This document shows positions 43,411-52,128 of a DNA stretch of 64,000 bases, piece after piece (position 1 is the first letter of the stretch; the number at the start of each line of letters is the position of its first letter). Under the pieces are notes generated by a model. It ran no database searches. It was not told the origin of the DNA and saw only the letters and a list, made by a program, of their open reading frames with translations. A program made the position numbers and the translations under genes. Source of the stretch: an uncultured Selenomonadaceae bacterium (GTDB lineage: Bacteria > Bacillota > Negativicutes > Selenomonadales > Selenomonadaceae); NCBI GenBank assembly GCA_902778455.1, contig CACYXR010000002.1:186001-250000 (forward strand). The letters run 5' to 3'.

Positions 43411-44775
43411 ATGGCAGATTTGGTCACGGTTATTTTAGCGGCGGGCAAGGGAACGCGGATGAAGTCGGCGCATCCTAAGGTGTTGCATAAAGTGTGCGGC
43501 AAAGAGATGGTTCGTCATGTATTAGATGCAGCGGTGGAGGTTGGTTCGAAGCGAAACATTGTCGTCGTGGGCTTCGGTGCAGATGAAGTGCGAAAGGCAT
43601 TGGACGGAAACGCAGAAGTCGTAGTCCAAGAAGAACAGCTTGGCACTGGGCATGCAGTGCTTCAGACGGAGCCGCTCCTTCAGGAAACCAAAGGCACAGT
43701 CATGGTGCTTTGCGGAGATACACCTCTTTTGACTTCCAATCTCCTCCGAAAACTCTACGAGGAACACGAAAAAGTGGGCGCGAAGGCCACCGTGCTGACG
43801 GCGATTGTGCCCGACGCGACGGGATACGGGCGTGTGATTCGAACGGCGGCTGGAGACGTGGAGAAAATCGTCGAGCACAAGGATGCTACGGAAGACGAGC
43901 GAAAAGTACGTGAGGTCAATGCCGGAATTTACTGTTTTGAAAAAAAAGCACTGTTTTCCGCTTTGGCAAATGTGGGGTGCGAAAACGCGCAAGGCGAATA
44001 TTATTTGCCGGACGTGCTTTCCATTCTTCGTAATCAAGGCGAAAAGATTTGGGCCGTGGCAGCGGACGATTTCGAGGAGACGTTGGGAGTCAATTCACGT
44101 ATCCATCTTGCGCAAGCGGAAAAAATACTTCGCCGCAGGAAAAATCTTGAATTAATGGAGAATGGCGTCACGCTGATGGATCCAAAATCCACATTTATTG
44201 ATACGGACGTCGTTGTCGGACGAGATACGGTCATTTATCCTTTTACTTGGCTGGAAGGAAAGACGAGCGCAGGTGAAGGCTGTATCCTCGGTCCGTCAAG
44301 TCGTTTTACAGACGTCAAAATCGGTAATGGAGTAACCGCTCATTTTGTTTATGCGCATGAATGTGAGATTGAGGCCGGTGCGACGATGGGGCCGTTCGTC
44401 CATATTCGTCCAAACTCTCAAATAGGAAAGAATGTAAAAATCGGGAATTTTGTCGAAGTTAAAAACTCAAATATCGGTGAGGGCTCAAAGTTGCCGCATT
44501 TGCAGTACATCGGCGATTGCGACATGGGCACGAACGTCAATATGGGATGCGGTACAATTACTGTCAATTATGACGGCAAAACAAAATTCCGAACAAAGAT
44601 TGGAAATGGCGCCTTTGTCGGCTGTAACTCGAATCTTGTCGCACCGGTATCCGTCGGTGACGATGCGTATATTGCGGCAGGATCCACAATTACAAAGGAT
44701 GTTCCAGCGAAAGAACTGGCAGTCGCGCGTGCGCGGCAAAAAAATATCCCTAATTGGCCGGACAAAAGAAATTAA
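43411..44775 (+). CDS. glmU: Bifunctional GlcNAc-1-P uridyltransferase / GlcN-1-P acetyltransferase
   Basis: A 454-residue enzyme. The N-terminal nucleotidyltransferase starts ILAAGKGTRMKS and has LCGDTPLL; the C-terminal half is a left-handed beta-helix of hexapeptide repeats with VNYDGKTKFRT. It makes UDP-GlcNAc for peptidoglycan and lipid A. ATG at 43411 is chosen because MADLVTVILAAG is the normal N-terminus. No clear terminator separates it from prs; only a palindrome lies there. Confidence 0.97.
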   Translation: MADLVTVILAAGKGTRMKSAHPKVLHKVCGKEMVRHVLDAAVEVGSKRNIVVVGFGADEVRKALDGNAEVVVQEEQLGTGHAVLQTEPLLQETKGTVMVLCGDTPLLTSNLLRKLYEEHEKVGAKATVLTAIVPDATGYGRVIRTAAGDVEKIVEHKDATEDERKVREVNAGIYCFEKKALFSALANVGCENAQGEYYLPDVLSILRNQGEKIWAVAADDFEETLGVNSRIHLAQAEKILRRRKNLELMENGVTLMDPKSTFIDTDVVVGRDTVIYPFTWLEGKTSAGEGCILGPSSRFTDVKIGNGVTAHFVYAHECEIEAGATMGPFVHIRPNSQIGKNVKIGNFVEVKNSNIGEGSKLPHLQYIGDCDMGTNVNMGCGTITVNYDGKTKFRTKIGNGAFVGCNSNLVAPVSVGDDAYIAAGSTITKDVPAKELAVARARQKNIPNWPDKRN

Positions 44776-44832
44776 ATTAGGACCGTTTTTCAATGAAGAT
44801 GAAAATCTCTTCGTTGAAACGCTCAATAAGGA

Positions 44833-44856
44833 AGAATTTGTCTATCGACAAATTCT
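44833..44856. repeat. Perfect inverted repeat over the prs promoter (possible operator)
   Basis: Ten-base perfect arms (44833-44842 and 44847-44856; AGAATTTGTC/GACAAATTCT) around TATC. The right arm overlaps the -35 box of the prs promoter. No T run follows, so it does not look like an intrinsic terminator. Confidence 0.6.
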
Positions 44857-44874
44857 GGACAATAGCGTTATAAT
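44845..44874 (+). promoter_or_regulatory. Promoter of prs
   Basis: TCGACA (44845-44850), 18-bp spacer, TATAAT (44869-44874), 48 bases before the ATG. Confidence 0.65.
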
Positions 44875-44921
44875 TAATTGAAAGTCTTCAGTATCAACAA
44901 TGATCCAATGGGAGGCAGATC

Positions 44922-45872
44922 ATGGCATCACAATATGGAAATCTTTGCATTCTGTCGGGAACGGCAAACCCTAAGCTTGCACAGGATATTGCTAAGCATC
45001 TGGGAGTACCGCTTTGCGATGCACTGGTGAGCCGGTTTAACAACGGCGAGACGCAGGTCATGATTAACGAAAGTGTGCGAGGACGCGATGTCTATATCAT
45101 CCAGCCAACTTCGCAGCCGGTCAATGACAGCTTGATCGAGCTTTTAATTATGATTGATGCGTGTAAACGCGCATCTGTTCACAGTGTTACGGCGGTCGTC
45201 CCATATTACGCGTATGCGCGGCAGGATCGTAAAACGCGCGGACGCGAGCCAATTTCGGCGAAACTCGTCGCGAACCTGATTGAGACGGCGGGAGCAAACC
45301 GTGTTGTCACTGTCGATTTGCATGCAGGGCAAATCCAGGGCTTTTTCGATATCCCCGTAGACCACTTGGCGGCAGCTCCGGTGTTGGCCGAATATTTCCA
45401 ACAAAATCATGCATTTGACAATGCCGTTGTTGTTTCACCTGATCTTGGCGGCGTGACGCGGGCGCGAGTGCTGGCCGACCGTCTGCAAACGCCCATTGCG
45501 ATTATCGAAAAGCGGCGGCCTGAACCGGGCAAAGCCGAAGTCATGAATTTGATTGGCGAAGTCAAGGGCAAGACCGCAATCATGATTGACGATATTGTGG
45601 ATACTGCCGGCTCTCTCTGTGAAGGTGCGAAGGCACTCAAAAAGCTTGGCGCTTCAGAGGTCTACGCCTGTTGTTCTCACGCCATTCTGAGCGACCCGGC
45701 AGTACAGCGTATCAACGAATCTGATTTGAAAAAACTGATTATCACTGATACGATTCCTTTGCCGCCGGAAAAGCAATCAAATAAGATTGTCGTGCTTTCC
45801 CTCGCAGACGCCATTGGTGACGTCATCAAGAGTATACATACCCATAGTTCTGTCAGTGAGCTCTTTAAATAA
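44922..45872 (+). CDS. prs: Ribose-phosphate pyrophosphokinase
   Basis: A 316-residue class I PRPP synthase with YYAYARQDRKTRGREPISAK (ATP/catalytic loop), VDLHAGQIQGFFDIPVDHL and the PRPP loop MIDDIVDTAGS. It makes PRPP for purines, pyrimidines, NAD, His and Trp. ATG follows GGGAGG. It is likely controlled by the palindrome on its promoter. The 69 bases after its stop contain an AT-rich palindrome inside AGACG/CGTCT that may act as a weak terminator. Confidence 0.97.
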   Translation: MASQYGNLCILSGTANPKLAQDIAKHLGVPLCDALVSRFNNGETQVMINESVRGRDVYIIQPTSQPVNDSLIELLIMIDACKRASVHSVTAVVPYYAYARQDRKTRGREPISAKLVANLIETAGANRVVTVDLHAGQIQGFFDIPVDHLAAAPVLAEYFQQNHAFDNAVVVSPDLGGVTRARVLADRLQTPIAIIEKRRPEPGKAEVMNLIGEVKGKTAIMIDDIVDTAGSLCEGAKALKKLGASEVYACCSHAILSDPAVQRINESDLKKLIITDTIPLPPEKQSNKIVVLSLADAIGDVIKSIHTHSSVSELFK

Positions 45873-45941
45873 TGCGAGACGGAAAAAATATATTTTTTGC
45901 GGCGTCTTTGTACGTCGCCTTTTCTTTTTGGGAGGGGCAAT

Positions 45942-46649
45942 ATGCGTCTTGACAATCGGCTTGCAGCTGTAGCTGCGTTTGTGCCGCACGGCGCGAAAGT
46001 CGCTGATGTTGGCACCGATCATGCGTATCTTGCAATAGAGCTTATCAAGGCACGAGGAGCTGAAAAGGTTGTTGCAACGGACAAAAACGAGGGCCCATGT
46101 GCGGCTGCGCGACGTACACTTTCAGCGGCGGGGCTTTTGGAATGTGTACCGGTACGGTGTGGCGATGGTCTTATACCGCTTTTGCCGGGAGAGGTTGACA
46201 CAATTTGTATTGCGGGCATGGGCGGTGGTCTGATTGCATCAATTCTCACATCGGGCGTGAATATACTGAAGAATGTTTCGCGGCTCGTACTCCAACCGAT
46301 GAACGACGCAGTGACGCTTCGACGATGGCTGTATGAAAATGACTGGCATATTGCAGATGAGAGTCTTGCTGCGGCAGACGGGCGACTTTATGAAATAATC
46401 GTGGCGGAGCCGGGAACGGAAAAAACGCCGGAATCTTGGCTTTTGATGCTTGGCCCTGTGATTTGGCGGGAAAGGCCGCCACTTTTTTTGCGTCACGCCG
46501 AGGAAAAAATGGAGCGACTTCGTCGCATCTTGTATGGCATGGCAAAAAGTGCAGACGCACAGAAAAGTGAAGCATACCGAAATATCGCAGATGATCTTCG
46601 GAACATAGAGCGTCATTGCAAAGACGGGGAGGAAAACTGTCATGGTTAA
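45942..46649 (+). CDS. trmK: tRNA (adenine(22)-N(1))-methyltransferase
   Basis: A 235-residue Rossmann-fold methyltransferase with the SAM motif VADVGTDHAYLAIEL (about residues 20-34), IAGMGGGLIASIL and LVLQPMND, the set seen in Firmicute TrmK/YqfN. It methylates A22 of tRNAs. ATG at 45942 follows GGGAGGGG; the longer frame is not supported. It overlaps the next gene by eight bases, the same trmK-nif3 pairing as in Bacillus (yqfN-yqfO). Confidence 0.92.
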   Translation: MRLDNRLAAVAAFVPHGAKVADVGTDHAYLAIELIKARGAEKVVATDKNEGPCAAARRTLSAAGLLECVPVRCGDGLIPLLPGEVDTICIAGMGGGLIASILTSGVNILKNVSRLVLQPMNDAVTLRRWLYENDWHIADESLAAADGRLYEIIVAEPGTEKTPESWLLMLGPVIWRERPPLFLRHAEEKMERLRRILYGMAKSADAQKSEAYRNIADDLRNIERHCKDGEENCHG

Positions 46650-47436
46650 ATGTAGGGACGTTATGGATGTCATGGAGCGTATTGCGCCAAAGCGGTTAGC
46701 AGAGGATTGGGACAATCCAGGGTTGCTCGTCGGCAGCCCCAGCGATGAGGTGAGACGCATTCTCGTCTGTCTCGATGTGCATGAGAAGATAGTAGCACGT
46801 GCGCAGGAGGAAGATTTCCAAATGATTGTTGCACATCATCCGATTATTTTTCGTGGATTGAAAAAATTACGCACCGACTTGCCGGATGGGCGACTGCTTG
46901 GTGCGTTGCTTCGAGCAGGTGTCGCAGTGTTTGCTGCCCATACAAATCTCGACTCCGCGGAAGGTGGCGTCAATGACGTACTGGCCGCGCGCATCGGTCT
47001 TGACATGGCGTCCATCGCGCCGTTTGGAAAAGTGGATTCTCTTTCGGAAAGTCTGGGCCGCATTGGAAAGCTGCCAATGCCGATGAAGGCGAAAGCATTC
47101 GCGGAACAGGTCAAAAATAAATTGGGAGTAGCAAATGTACGCTTCGTTAGCGGCGGTAATCGCCTTGTGAAAAAAGTCGGACTTTGCAGCGGCAGCGGCG
47201 CGGAATTCATCGAGCGTGCAGCGATGTTGGGCTGCGACGCCTATGTTACCGGAGACGTCCGATACCATGACGCCCAGCGTGCGGCTGCCCTCGGCCTTCA
47301 CGTTATTGACGCCGGGCATTTTGCTACGGAACAGCCTGTAGTTGGAATATTGGCGACTCGTTTAACGAAAGAATTGGCAGGCGAGGTCGAGATTGCAGCG
47401 GACAACAACTCGAAAGATTATTTCGAGACGGTTTGA
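46642..47436 (+). CDS. Nif3-like dinuclear metal centre protein
   Basis: A 264-residue Nif3/DUF34 protein, the short form without the inserted domain of Bacillus YqfO. Metal-binding positions are visible in IVAHHPIIF, AAHTNLDSA and near the C-terminus in DAGHFATE. It forms a toroidal hexamer in relatives; a GTP cyclohydrolase-like or metal-chaperone function has been suggested. The start overlaps the trmK end by eight bases, so translation is coupled. rnpB follows directly. Confidence 0.92.
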   Translation: MVKCRDVMDVMERIAPKRLAEDWDNPGLLVGSPSDEVRRILVCLDVHEKIVARAQEEDFQMIVAHHPIIFRGLKKLRTDLPDGRLLGALLRAGVAVFAAHTNLDSAEGGVNDVLAARIGLDMASIAPFGKVDSLSESLGRIGKLPMPMKAKAFAEQVKNKLGVANVRFVSGGNRLVKKVGLCSGSGAEFIERAAMLGCDAYVTGDVRYHDAQRAAALGLHVIDAGHFATEQPVVGILATRLTKELAGEVEIAADNNSKDYFETV

Positions 47437-47439
47437 GCC

Positions 47440-47468
47440 TTGACGCTTTATTTGGGAGCCGCTATAAT
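47440..47468 (+). promoter_or_regulatory. Promoter of rnpB
   Basis: TTGACG (47440-47445), 17-bp spacer, TATAAT (47463-47468). Predicted transcription start near 47475, right at the P1 helix of the RNA. Confidence 0.8.
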
Positions 47469-47475
47469 CTTCATT

Positions 47476-47833
47476 GCAAGCATGAAAGGCAATCGCTGGC
47501 GGGCGTATGAACCGCAAGAGGAAAGTCCGGGCTCCACAGGGCAGTGTGCCGGATAACGTCCGGCGAGGGCAACCTCCGGGAAAGTGCCATAGAAACGTAA
47601 ACCGCCCATATCGTTTGATATGGGTAAGGGTGGAAAGGTGCGGCAAGAGCGCACCAGCGTCCGGGTAACCGGGCGGCTTGGTAAACCCCACACGGAGCAA
47701 GACCAAATAGGGAAGGGATGATGCGGCCCGCGGAACCTTCCGGGTTGAGTCGCTGGAGCCGCTCGGCAACGGGCAGCCTAGATAAATGATTGTCACCTTT
47801 TTAGGAACAGAACCCGGCTTATTGAGTGCTTGC
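47476..47833 (+). ncRNA. rnpB: RNase P RNA (bacterial class A)
   Basis: The conserved core is plain: GAGGAAAGTCCGGGCTCC near the 5' side, GGAACCTTCCGGGTT-like and AGAACCCGGCTTAT near the 3' end. GCAAGCA (47476-47482) pairs with TGCTTGC (47827-47833) as helix P1, which sets the ends. It is the catalytic subunit that trims 5' leaders from pre-tRNA. The RNA is about 358 nt, and the short open frames crossing it are not genes. The whole gap 47437-47893 is occupied by this gene with its promoter and terminator. Confidence 0.96.
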
Positions 47834-47844
47834 AAAAATGCAAA

Positions 47845-47878
47845 CAAAAAAGAGACGCATTGTTGCGCCTCTTTTTTG
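47845..47878. terminator. Terminator of rnpB, usable in both directions
   Basis: AAAAAAGAG-CGCA/TGCG-CTCTTTTTT hairpin; its mirror T run also serves the convergent minus-strand gene ending at 47894. Confidence 0.85.
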
Positions 47879-47893
47879 TTTGCATGATGATTG

Positions 47894-49591
47894 TTAATTG
47901 AAATTGTATGCAGTTACAATCTTTTCCCTGTTTTCGAGAACGTCTTGCGCATATTCATACAGACAAATGCCGAGATACGAACCTGCAATGTTGACCACAT
48001 TGTCGAAGCCGTATTGTTGCAGTGCCATAATTGCATTATAGCTTCTTTGGCTTGAACGGCAATGGAGGAATACCGGACGATTTCTCGGAATTTCGTCTAT
48101 ACGTCTGCGAAGCTCGCTCAAAGGAATATTGACCGCATTTTTCAGGTGGCTTGCCGCATATTCGCCTTTTTCCCGCACGTCCACGATATAGGCGCCACTT
48201 TCCACAAGACTTCGCACTGCCGAGACCGGAACTTGCCGAAAGCGGCCGTCCAAAATATTTAATCCGACCAGCGCCGCCATGTGAATGGCATCCTTTGCCG
48301 TGCCAATCACTGGTGCATAGCAAAGCTCTGTTTCTTTTAGATCGTCTAGGGTACCACCCATCGAAATCAACGCAGCAATTACGTCAATACGGCGATCCGC
48401 TGCATCCTTTCCGATGGCCTGCGCGCCGAGGATTCGTCCCGTTGGCGTTTCGAAGACGAGTTTTAAGTGAATCGGTGCGCTTCCCGGCATCAGGCCGACC
48501 TTGTCTGATGGGATGACATAGGCTGATTCACATGGAATTTCCGCTTCCCGTGCCGCACGTTCTGAAATTCCGGTACAGGCGGCGTACAAATCGAAAATGC
48601 GGAGCACCGACGAACCAATTATACCTTTCGAACGATGGGAAAGCCCGGCGATGTGGTCGGCGGCAGCGCGCCCTTGCATCTGGGCAGGCCACGCCAAAGC
48701 AAGCCTTGTCCATTTCCGAGTCAGTCGATGAAAAACCTCAATGGCGTCGCCCACCGCATAGATGGAATAATCGTTCGTCTGGTAATTGTGGTTGACTCGA
48801 ATCCCGCCTGCCGCGCCGATTTCGATTCCTGCGTTCTTTGCAATCTCCGTTTCCGGGCGGCCACCGATAGCGAGAACCACAGCGCCCGCTTTGACCTTGC
48901 GGCCACTGGTAAGTTCAACTTCGTTTTCACCAATACGTTTGACGCCATCCTTTAAAATAAGTGTAATGCCGTGGTCGAGCATTTCCTTGTGCAAAATCTG
49001 CGCCATGTCGAAATCAAAGGGAGTCATAATCTGTGGCATGGCTTCAATCAGCGCGACGTTTCGCTTGCTCTCGCGAAGGTTCTCCGCGACTTCGCAACCG
49101 ATGAAGCCGCCGCCAACTACTGCCACATTTGTGACATCATGGGCGGAGAGCCATGCGTCAAGCTTTTCAATATCGACAACACTTCGGACGGTGAACACAT
49201 TTTCCCGACTGACGTCCCCGATGCTTTTGGGACAAATCGGCTCCGCGCCAGGCGAGAGAATCAGCACGTCGTAGCGTTCCTCGTATTCTGTACCATCTGC
49301 ATGCCGTTTTACGTGAATTGTCTTAGCTGTACGGTCGATGGACAGGACTTCATTTTCTGTTCGAACTTCGATATTATACTGTCGTTTGAACCGCTCCGGC
49401 GTAACCATCAAAAGGCTGCCGCTGTCTGGTACGACGCGGCTCAAAAAATAAGGCAGACTACAATTCGAGTATGAAACATGCGGTCCGCGCTCAAAAATGA
49501 TAATTTCCGCGCTTTCGTCGAGCCGCCGAAGACGCGCGGCGGCGGATGCCCCCCCTGTCACACCGCCGACGATTAAAACTCTTTTTCCCAT
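47894..49591 (-). CDS. CoA-disulfide reductase-like flavoprotein with rhodanese domain
   Basis: A 565-residue fusion. The N-terminal two-fold flavoprotein has the FAD motif VLIVGGVTGGASAAARLR and the CoADR active-site segment YSNCSLPYFLS (Cys43 region). The NAD(P)H fold begins VAVVGGGFIGCEVAENL. The C-terminal rhodanese domain (about residues 465-560) carries the active Cys in FLHCRSSQRSY. Members reduce CoA disulfides, persulfides or polysulfides. It lies nine bases after a C_GCAxxG_C_C gene, suggesting joint work on sulfur or thiol redox. Confidence 0.92.
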   Translation of the reverse strand: MGKRVLIVGGVTGGASAAARLRRLDESAEIIIFERGPHVSYSNCSLPYFLSRVVPDSGSLLMVTPERFKRQYNIEVRTENEVLSIDRTAKTIHVKRHADGTEYEERYDVLILSPGAEPICPKSIGDVSRENVFTVRSVVDIEKLDAWLSAHDVTNVAVVGGGFIGCEVAENLRESKRNVALIEAMPQIMTPFDFDMAQILHKEMLDHGITLILKDGVKRIGENEVELTSGRKVKAGAVVLAIGGRPETEIAKNAGIEIGAAGGIRVNHNYQTNDYSIYAVGDAIEVFHRLTRKWTRLALAWPAQMQGRAAADHIAGLSHRSKGIIGSSVLRIFDLYAACTGISERAAREAEIPCESAYVIPSDKVGLMPGSAPIHLKLVFETPTGRILGAQAIGKDAADRRIDVIAALISMGGTLDDLKETELCYAPVIGTAKDAIHMAALVGLNILDGRFRQVPVSAVRSLVESGAYIVDVREKGEYAASHLKNAVNIPLSELRRRIDEIPRNRPVFLHCRSSQRSYNAIMALQQYGFDNVVNIAGSYLGICLYEYAQDVLENREKIVTAYNFN

Positions 49592-49600
49592 AGCATCACC

Positions 49601-50113
49601 TTATTCCGACAATGCGGCTTTTGTCGCTACTTTTGCGCACCAGCCGATAATTTTCTTGCAATTGCGCGCACGGTTTTTTTTGCCCTCCGGTGTCGATTCG
49701 TCAAATGGGAAACAAAGGTCACGGCATTCGATAGTACCGAACTCTTCGATGCACTTTCGGATATATTCGCCGTGACGTGGATATACACCAGTGCCCTCAT
49801 GATGCAGCTCGTCCACGCGCTCTTCAAACGTGGCTTTCGCGAACGGATGTTTTCGTCCGTGACGGCTGCCGATTACGCACATCCCTGCATTCACCGCGCC
49901 GCATGTATGCTTTGTAAACCCCATACCGCCGCCCATACCTGAGACAAGTGCGACGACTTCCGGCGGGAAGTCCGTCGTCTTCTGTTCCAGATAGGCTTGG
50001 AACACGCACTCTCCACAGTTCAACCCATGCTTGAAATGCTCCATTGCCGCTTGCGACGCATTTTCAGAAATTTCCTCGATTTCCTCCATGCTGTACACTT
50101 TGTCCTTTGCCAT
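49601..50113 (-). CDS. C_GCAxxG_C_C family redox protein
   Basis: A 170-residue protein with the spaced cysteine pattern of this family: HGLNCGECVFQAY, GGGMGFTKHTCGAVNAG, then CRDLC and later NCKKIIGWC. It has no signal peptide. The conserved cysteines suggest a metal or redox centre, but no function is established for most members. ATG at 50113 follows AAGGAGGAG. It is the first gene of a pair with the CoA-disulfide reductase-like flavoprotein, from which electrons might be received (inference). Confidence 0.9.
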   Translation of the reverse strand: MAKDKVYSMEEIEEISENASQAAMEHFKHGLNCGECVFQAYLEQKTTDFPPEVVALVSGMGGGMGFTKHTCGAVNAGMCVIGSRHGRKHPFAKATFEERVDELHHEGTGVYPRHGEYIRKCIEEFGTIECRDLCFPFDESTPEGKKNRARNCKKIIGWCAKVATKAALSE

Positions 50114-50189
50114 TTTGTCTCCTCCTTTGATTAAAAAAACTTCTCTAATTTATTTAATTCTTTTTTTCCTGTCCAATTCCTTCCGCATC

Positions 50190-50198
50190 TGCTATAAT
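50190..50198 (+). promoter_or_regulatory. Extended -10 promoter element of the SIMPL-domain gene
   Basis: TGC followed by TATAAT (50193-50198), 38 bases before the ATG; no good -35 box. Confidence 0.55.
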
Positions 50199-50235
50199 AT
50201 GCAAGATATTTTTTCGGAAAAAGGGGACGATAGAT

Positions 50236-50949
50236 ATGAAGACTAAATTATTTCCTGTAGCGCTTTTTTGCTGCTTTGCATTTTTAATGCCTTTGACAAC
50301 ATGTGCCGCAGCGGAAGAACTGCCAATTCTTTCTGTCAGCGGTAACGGCATGGTACAAAGCGCCCCCGACCAAGCGGCAGTCACAATGGGTTTAGTCACC
50401 CGCGCCGAGACAGCAGGAGACGCTCAACAGGAGAACGCAATCAAGGCTACAGCAATCCGTAATGCGCTGATTGAGATTGGGATTGAGGAAAAGGATATCA
50501 AGACCGACGAATATAGCTTTAAGCCGGAATACAGTCGTGAAAGAAACGAACGGAACATCATTGTCGGCTATACTGCGTCGAACACGATTCGAGTTTACAT
50601 GCGGAACGTAGCATTGGTGAGCGAGGTAATTGACACGGCGCTTGCAAACGGCGCGAATACAGTTTACTCGCTGGACTTTTCAATTCGCGACACTGATGCA
50701 TTGCGTAAAAAAGCGTTGGAAAACGCGGTGAAAGATGCGCGGAGCAAGGCAGACGCCATCGCACACGCCCTTGGCAAGTCCATCGTTGGTGTGCATCATG
50801 TGTCGGAGAACACAGGGGTGTTTCAGCCACGTCAAAGCAACACCATGATGATGAAGAGTATGGATGCTGTACCGGAATCTACACCGATTGACGCGGGCAC
50901 ATTGTCACTGACTGCTGACGTGCATATCGACTTTATCCTCTCGCGGTGA
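50236..50949 (+). CDS. SIMPL-domain (DUF541) exported protein
   Basis: A 237-residue precursor with a signal peptide (about residues 1-25, ending CAAAEE) and a SIMPL domain (about 30-235) beginning LSVSGNGMVQSAPDQA. SIMPL proteins (E. coli YggE, BP26) are periplasmic or surface oligomers linked to stress tolerance, with unknown chemistry. ATG at 50236 is used. The acyltransferase gene starts 10 bases after its stop. Confidence 0.92.
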   Translation: MKTKLFPVALFCCFAFLMPLTTCAAAEELPILSVSGNGMVQSAPDQAAVTMGLVTRAETAGDAQQENAIKATAIRNALIEIGIEEKDIKTDEYSFKPEYSRERNERNIIVGYTASNTIRVYMRNVALVSEVIDTALANGANTVYSLDFSIRDTDALRKKALENAVKDARSKADAIAHALGKSIVGVHHVSENTGVFQPRQSNTMMMKSMDAVPESTPIDAGTLSLTADVHIDFILSR

Positions 50950-50959
50950 GGCGAAAATA

Positions 50960-52069
50960 ATGGCAAAGATTCGTATTCCTGCGATTGAATATATACGCGG
51001 CGTTTCGATGCTTGGCGTCGTCGGAATCCACGTCGGTTCTCAGTATCTTTCGAACTCATCGCCAAATCTCGCACTCGTCGCATTATTTGAGATAGTAACT
51101 CGTTTTTCTGTGCCGATTTTTTTCTTCATTTCGGCATTTGGACTATTTTACCATCTCGATAAAAAAATACCTTTTGATTATCCTTCATTCCTTTTGCGTC
51201 GTGCGCGGACGGTGCTCATTCCTTATGTTGTTTGGTCTATTTTCTATATGCTGCATTACACGGTGCTATATCGCGACACTATGCTTTTGCATTTGAAAGT
51301 TTTCGCGAAATACTTATTCTTTGGCTTCGGCAGCTATCAGCTTTACTTCATGGTAATACTACTTTGGTTTTACCTGTTGATGCCGTTTTGGATTTGGATT
51401 GTGCAACGCATGACGCCGAAGCGGCTCGTTGTGTTGCTCCTTTTGCAAATCGCTTTTGACTATTGGTCGAGTTACCTTTTCAACGCTTATGCAATAGAAA
51501 ACACGTATCTTCGCACGTTGGCTGTCAATCGGCTCAATTATTGGGTTATGCATTACGTTTTCATCTTTGTACTGGGAGGATGGCTCGCCGTACATCTTGA
51601 TGCGTTCCGTATGTTTATGGAGCGTCATTACAGGGGACTGATGGCTTTTTTTGCCGCTTCTCTCGTTTCGATACTCAGCTACTATTATTATTTGATTTTT
51701 GCGCGCGGTTACGATGCTATTGGCGCCATCAATACCGCGCACCAACTTTGTCCGCTAGGCGTGATTTACACATTGGCGGCCACATTATTCCTCTTCGCGT
51801 TATTCACGCCGGATGCGTCGCCCATCGTACTTAGACCAGTACTGTCGCTGTTGGGCCGACATTCATACTTTGTATATTTAGCGCATCCGTTGGCGATTAC
51901 CTATCTTGGGTTCCTGTTGGAATATTCGGGGCATGTTATGACAGGTCCACTGGCGTTGACGTTTTATGTTACTGTCGTCTTGCTGACGCTTTTCGCGGCA
52001 ATTGTCATGCGCAGGATAGGGGATAGATTTCCGATTATCAATGGTCTAACCATAGGCGTGTGGAACTAA
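50960..52069 (+). CDS. Acyltransferase 3 family membrane protein
   Basis: A 369-residue protein with about ten transmembrane segments and the acyltransferase 3 start pattern RIPAIEYIRGVSMLGVVGIH, in which the RG and the following His are the conserved positions. It likely transfers an acetyl or other acyl group to a surface polysaccharide or LPS sugar; the acceptor is not predictable. It is probably co-transcribed with the SIMPL gene and ends in a strong bidirectional terminator. Confidence 0.9.
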   Translation: MAKIRIPAIEYIRGVSMLGVVGIHVGSQYLSNSSPNLALVALFEIVTRFSVPIFFFISAFGLFYHLDKKIPFDYPSFLLRRARTVLIPYVVWSIFYMLHYTVLYRDTMLLHLKVFAKYLFFGFGSYQLYFMVILLWFYLLMPFWIWIVQRMTPKRLVVLLLLQIAFDYWSSYLFNAYAIENTYLRTLAVNRLNYWVMHYVFIFVLGGWLAVHLDAFRMFMERHYRGLMAFFAASLVSILSYYYYLIFARGYDAIGAINTAHQLCPLGVIYTLAATLFLFALFTPDASPIVLRPVLSLLGRHSYFVYLAHPLAITYLGFLLEYSGHVMTGPLALTFYVTVVLLTLFAAIVMRRIGDRFPIINGLTIGVWN

Positions 52070-52081
52070 TGAAGACAAACT

Positions 52082-52118
52082 AAAATCCCCTGCAAACAAA
52101 ACCGCAGGGGATTTTAGT
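52082..52118. terminator. Bidirectional terminator between acyltransferase gene and guaB
   Basis: A 12-bp stem AAAATCCCCTGC/GCAGGGGATTTT (52082-52093 with 52104-52115) and a 10-base loop. Confidence 0.88.
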
Positions 52119-52128
52119 TTGTCATTTT

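Noticed and set aside
47437-47893. Short open frames within the rnpB region
   Set aside because: The sequence is RNase P RNA with conserved core, P1 helix, promoter and terminator; the frames are accidental.
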